From the NCBI RefSeq assembly GCF_000686705.1, contig NZ_JMLJ01000012.1, positions 92,301 through 156,300 on the forward strand: a stretch of 64,000 nt of DNA. Direction: 5' to 3'. The position numbers were made by a program, and so were the translations under genes. Positions 61,723 to 64,000 of this stretch are shown here, one piece after another; within the stretch, counting starts at the first letter, position 1; every line of letters begins with the position of its first letter. The notes beneath the pieces are model-generated. The model worked only from the letters and a program-made list of their open reading frames with translations. It did no database searches and was not told where the DNA came from. Source of the DNA: Clostridium hydrogeniformans DSM 21757. Lineage in GTDB: Bacteria > Bacillota > Clostridia > Clostridiales > Clostridiaceae.

Positions 61723-62508
61723 CTATACCTCACTTACTGCTCTTTTTAATAATGTTTTACAAACTTCTCTTCTATATAAAGCAGAAGCTCTCATATCACT
61801 TCCAAAGGAAACTTCATCTTCAATAAGCTGGCACATCTTATTTAAATTTTCTTCATTAATAGGATTCTCACTTATAAATTTACTAGACTTTTTTGCAATT
61901 ATTGCATTAACAGGTCTTGCCCCTATAACAATCTTAAATTCATTATTAAATTTACTTACTGATAGATTCAAAATAGGATAATCACTACTAGATCTTCTTA
62001 TGTCCTTATATATAACCTTTCTATTATCTTTTTTTATGTATATACTAAGTAGCATATCTTTTTCATAAGGCTTTTCCATAAATTCACAAAGTTTCATTCT
62101 TCCACCCTTATAAAGATTCACATCTACATTTAAGGCTAGTAATGAAGTTATTAAGTCTGAAAAACCATATCTAGAAAATAAAGTAGCCCCTATGGTAACT
62201 ACATTTCTAAATTGAATTCCTATAATCCCTTTTAATGACTTTCCAATTACACCATCAAAATAACTATTTAACTCTTTATGAATTTCAATATCCCTAAAAG
62301 TTGTCATTGCTCCAATTTCAAATTCATCCTTATCTTCTCTTATGTACCTTAAATTAAGCTTTGAAAGCTCTATTGCTGTCCCAATCCTTTTTTTACCCAT
62401 TCTTAAAAAGGCGCTTCCCCCAATTAATGTATTATTATTTTTTTCCATTAATATACTATAAGCCTCATCAATTGAAGTGGGTTGAACAAAATTCATTAGT
62501 TTAAACAC
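61723..62508 (-). CDS. FAD-binding subunit of hydroxylase copy 2
   Basis: A 261-aa FAD subunit: LIGGSAFLRMGKKRIGTAIEL, EIGAMTTFRDIEIHKEL, GIQFRNVVTIGATLFSRYGFSDLI. It is the paralogue of 57432-58241 with about the same length. The ATG follows GGGGG. It heads the second three-gene hydroxylase operon. Confidence 0.92.
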   Translation of the reverse strand: MFKLMNFVQPTSIDEAYSILMEKNNNTLIGGSAFLRMGKKRIGTAIELSKLNLRYIREDKDEFEIGAMTTFRDIEIHKELNSYFDGVIGKSLKGIIGIQFRNVVTIGATLFSRYGFSDLITSLLALNVDVNLYKGGRMKLCEFMEKPYEKDMLLSIYIKKDNRKVIYKDIRRSSSDYPILNLSVSKFNNEFKIVIGARPVNAIIAKKSSKFISENPINEENLNKMCQLIEDEVSFGSDMRASALYRREVCKTLLKRAVSEV

Positions 62509-62716
62509 TACCTTTTCCCCCTAATACATTATTTAAATTATATACTTTAATATTTATTTAACTATTTTATAAAAATCTATCTTCAACCATTTTCTTCTTA
62601 AATATATCACATGAAAAACAATAATACAAATAATTATCTATTTATTTTCCTTATTGTTCGTATATATAGGAATGCTATAATTTATTTTAACTATAATATA
62701 CATGTATTTCCTTAAC

Positions 62717-63508
62717 TTATATTAATAAAGAAATTCTTATATTTAAAATAAAAAAGAAAAGTTTGCTTTTAACAAACTTTTCTTCCTTATTCATTGAACT
62801 TTTATAGGATATCTTAGTTAATGTAAGTTTTTCATTAAGAATTTCATCCATCTGCTCTTTAGTTATATGATTATTCCTCACCATACTTTCTAAGACTCTA
62901 GCTTGCCTTTTTCTCGCTAGTTTTAAATTATTATAAGGATTATAATTACTTGGTGCTTGAGGTAATCCTGCTAAAAAGCTACTTTCGCTTAAATTTAAAT
63001 CTTTAACTTCTTTATTAAAATATATCTTAGCAGCTTCTCCTATACCATTAGCTCCTGCTCCAAAGTAAACTTCATTTAAATACATTTCTAAAATCTCTTC
63101 TTTAGAATATTTAAATTCCATAATTACTGATAAAATTATTTCATTAACCTTCCTTATATAACTCTGATCTTGACTTAAAAACATATTTTTAACTAATTGT
63201 TGTGTTATGGTGCTTCCCCCACCCATAATTCTTTTATTTTTTATATTTAAATAAGCTGAACGCCCTATTGCAATAGGATCAAACCCTAAATGATAGAAAA
63301 ATCTTTTATCCTCTATAGAAACAGTTGCATTTATCAGCTCTTTAGGTATATCTTCTATTTTAGTATACTCATTTCTTTGTTCTTTCAAATATTTTAAAGC
63401 ATTTCCTAGACTTATATTTTTTTCTTTTTCTATTTTTGAATTTAAAAAATTAGAATATATTGCTACAGAAAGAAAAACAACTAAGAAAAAACAAATTATT
63501 TTTTTCAT
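62717..63508 (-). CDS. Monofunctional GT51 peptidoglycan glycosyltransferase
   Basis: A 263-aa membrane-anchored glycosyltransferase (family GT51) that polymerises lipid II. After an N-terminal membrane segment (residues 3-20) come the five family motifs, for example ATVSIEDKRFFYHLGFDP, MGGGSTITQQLVKN, RKVNEIILSVIMEFKYSKEEILEMYLNEVYFGAGANGIGEAA and SFLAGLPQAPSNYNP. No transpeptidase domain follows. The start at 63508 has GGAAGGTGA before it. The last roughly 20 residues are encoded by the terminator hairpin and T-tract, so the original stop may have been lost. Confidence 0.85.
   Translation of the reverse strand: MKKIICFFLVVFLSVAIYSNFLNSKIEKEKNISLGNALKYLKEQRNEYTKIEDIPKELINATVSIEDKRFFYHLGFDPIAIGRSAYLNIKNKRIMGGGSTITQQLVKNMFLSQDQSYIRKVNEIILSVIMEFKYSKEEILEMYLNEVYFGAGANGIGEAAKIYFNKEVKDLNLSESSFLAGLPQAPSNYNPYNNLKLARKRQARVLESMVRNNHITKEQMDEILNEKLTLTKISYKSSMNKEEKFVKSKLFFFILNIRISLLI
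62754..62784 (-). terminator. Terminator lying inside the 3' end of the GT51 reading frame
   Basis: AAGAAAAGTTTG / CAAACTTTTCTT perfect 12-bp stem, followed on the minus strand by TTTTTTATTTT, but the coding frame runs through it to 62717. Confidence 0.75.
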
Positions 63509-63727
63509 ATAATCACCTTCCAATAGTAATAGCTTTCGCCTAATACTATTATATGATATTTATATGATTTTTTTATTTCACTGGACTTACATTAAGTCTT
63601 TTTAATCTTACATTATTGTAAGTCAATATTTTAATAATCTTTGTCTTACTTTTTTAAAATCTAATATTTAAATAAAAATATATATATTTTATATGGGAAA
63701 AGTGTGGGAAAATCTATTATAAAAGAA

Positions 63728-63767
63728 AAATATCAAGGTTCTAGATTGCTCTAAGCCCTTGATATTT
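63728..63767 (-). terminator. Terminator of the tRNA transcription unit
   Basis: Stem AAATATCAAGG / CCTTGATATTT followed on the minus strand by TTTTCTTTT, 9 bases after the tRNA-Arg gene. Confidence 0.85.
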
Positions 63768-63776
63768 CAACACTTT

Positions 63777-63853
63777 TGGCACACCTAGTGAGATTCGAAC
63801 TCACGGCTTAAGGATTCGAAGTCCTTCACTCTATCCAGCTGAGTTATAGGTGC
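63777..63853 (-). tRNA. tRNA-Arg (anticodon UCG)
   Basis: A 77-base cloverleaf with encoded CCA. Acceptor GCACCTA pairs with TAGGTGT. The anticodon stem AGGAC/... holds the loop CTTCGAA, giving UCG for CGA/CGN codons, and the T-loop is GTTCGAATC. Confidence 0.95.
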
Positions 63854-63922
63854 ATAATAAATATATTTTTAATGTTAAAAATATATAAAAAAATAAAGAC
63901 AACAGTAGGTTGTCTTTAAATT

Positions 63923-63996
63923 TGGAGCGGGTGATGGGAATCGAACCCACGTAGCCAGCTTGGAAGGCTGGAACTCTACCATTGAGTTACACCCGC
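63923..63996 (-). tRNA. tRNA-Gly (anticodon UCC)
   Basis: A 74-base cloverleaf with encoded CCA: acceptor GCGGGTG / CACCCGC, anticodon loop CTTCCAA (UCC), T-loop GGTTCGATTCC. It lies 69 bases upstream of tRNA-Arg in the same direction, so they are probably one transcript. Confidence 0.95.
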
Positions 63997-64000
63997 ATAT

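Overview
The window is AT-rich DNA (about 70% A+T) with dense, mostly minus-strand operons and strong AGGAGG-type ribosome binding sites. A T-box leader, sigma-54 operons, a Sec-decoding D-proline reductase cluster and butyrate-pathway enzymes all point to an anaerobic, amino-acid-fermenting (Stickland-type) Clostridium or close relative. The species cannot be fixed from the sequence alone.

Layout. 1-9.7 kb: mixed housekeeping and accessory genes (DUF1904, GNAT acetyltransferases, a secreted phytase-like phosphatase with a GxGYxYP protein, a lipoprotein PBP, a structured non-coding RNA, and a MerR-methyltransferase fusion with its own operator). 9.8-19.1 kb: a sigma-54 operon (abfD-abfT-korDABC-sucD-4hbD). 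Read together it converts 2-oxoglutarate through succinyl-CoA, succinate semialdehyde and 4-hydroxybutyryl-CoA to crotonyl-CoA. Its activator gene lies just upstream. 19.4-20.5 kb: a YitT-family membrane protein behind a cobalamin riboswitch. 21.1-27.8 kb: a glycerol / glycerol-3-phosphate regulon (glpK, glpF, glpP antiterminator, and a glpA/glpB-like/DUF1667 dehydrogenase) with leader terminators that look like GlpP targets. 28.2-31.1 kb: CarD-like regulator, truA and a FUSC-like membrane protein.

31.1-43.7 kb: the D-proline reductase locus, in transcription order prdC-prdA-small gene-prdB-prdD-prdE-prdF, then a TSUP permease. prdR lies upstream, and a UPF0316 gene and a T-box-controlled proS follow it. 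prdB and prdC each contain an in-frame UGA read as selenocysteine, so both genes extend beyond the apparent stop. Both UGAs are followed by a closely similar hairpin. 44.8-46.5 kb: a BusR-like GntR-RCK_C regulator divergent from N5-(carboxyethyl)ornithine synthase.

46.7-62.5 kb: about 16 kb of minus-strand genes for molybdenum cofactor synthesis, molybdate uptake, selenium-dependent hydroxylase maturation (yqeB, yqeC, MocA, XdhC-like) and two tandem three-subunit xanthine dehydrogenase-type hydroxylases. The window ends with a GT51 glycosyltransferase and tRNA-Gly and tRNA-Arg genes.

The themes tie together as Stickland-type energy metabolism: proline as electron acceptor, probable glutamate/2-oxoglutarate conversion to butyrate precursors, purine hydroxylation, and two separate uses of selenium (selenocysteine in PrdB/PrdC and, by family knowledge, a labile Se cofactor in the hydroxylases).
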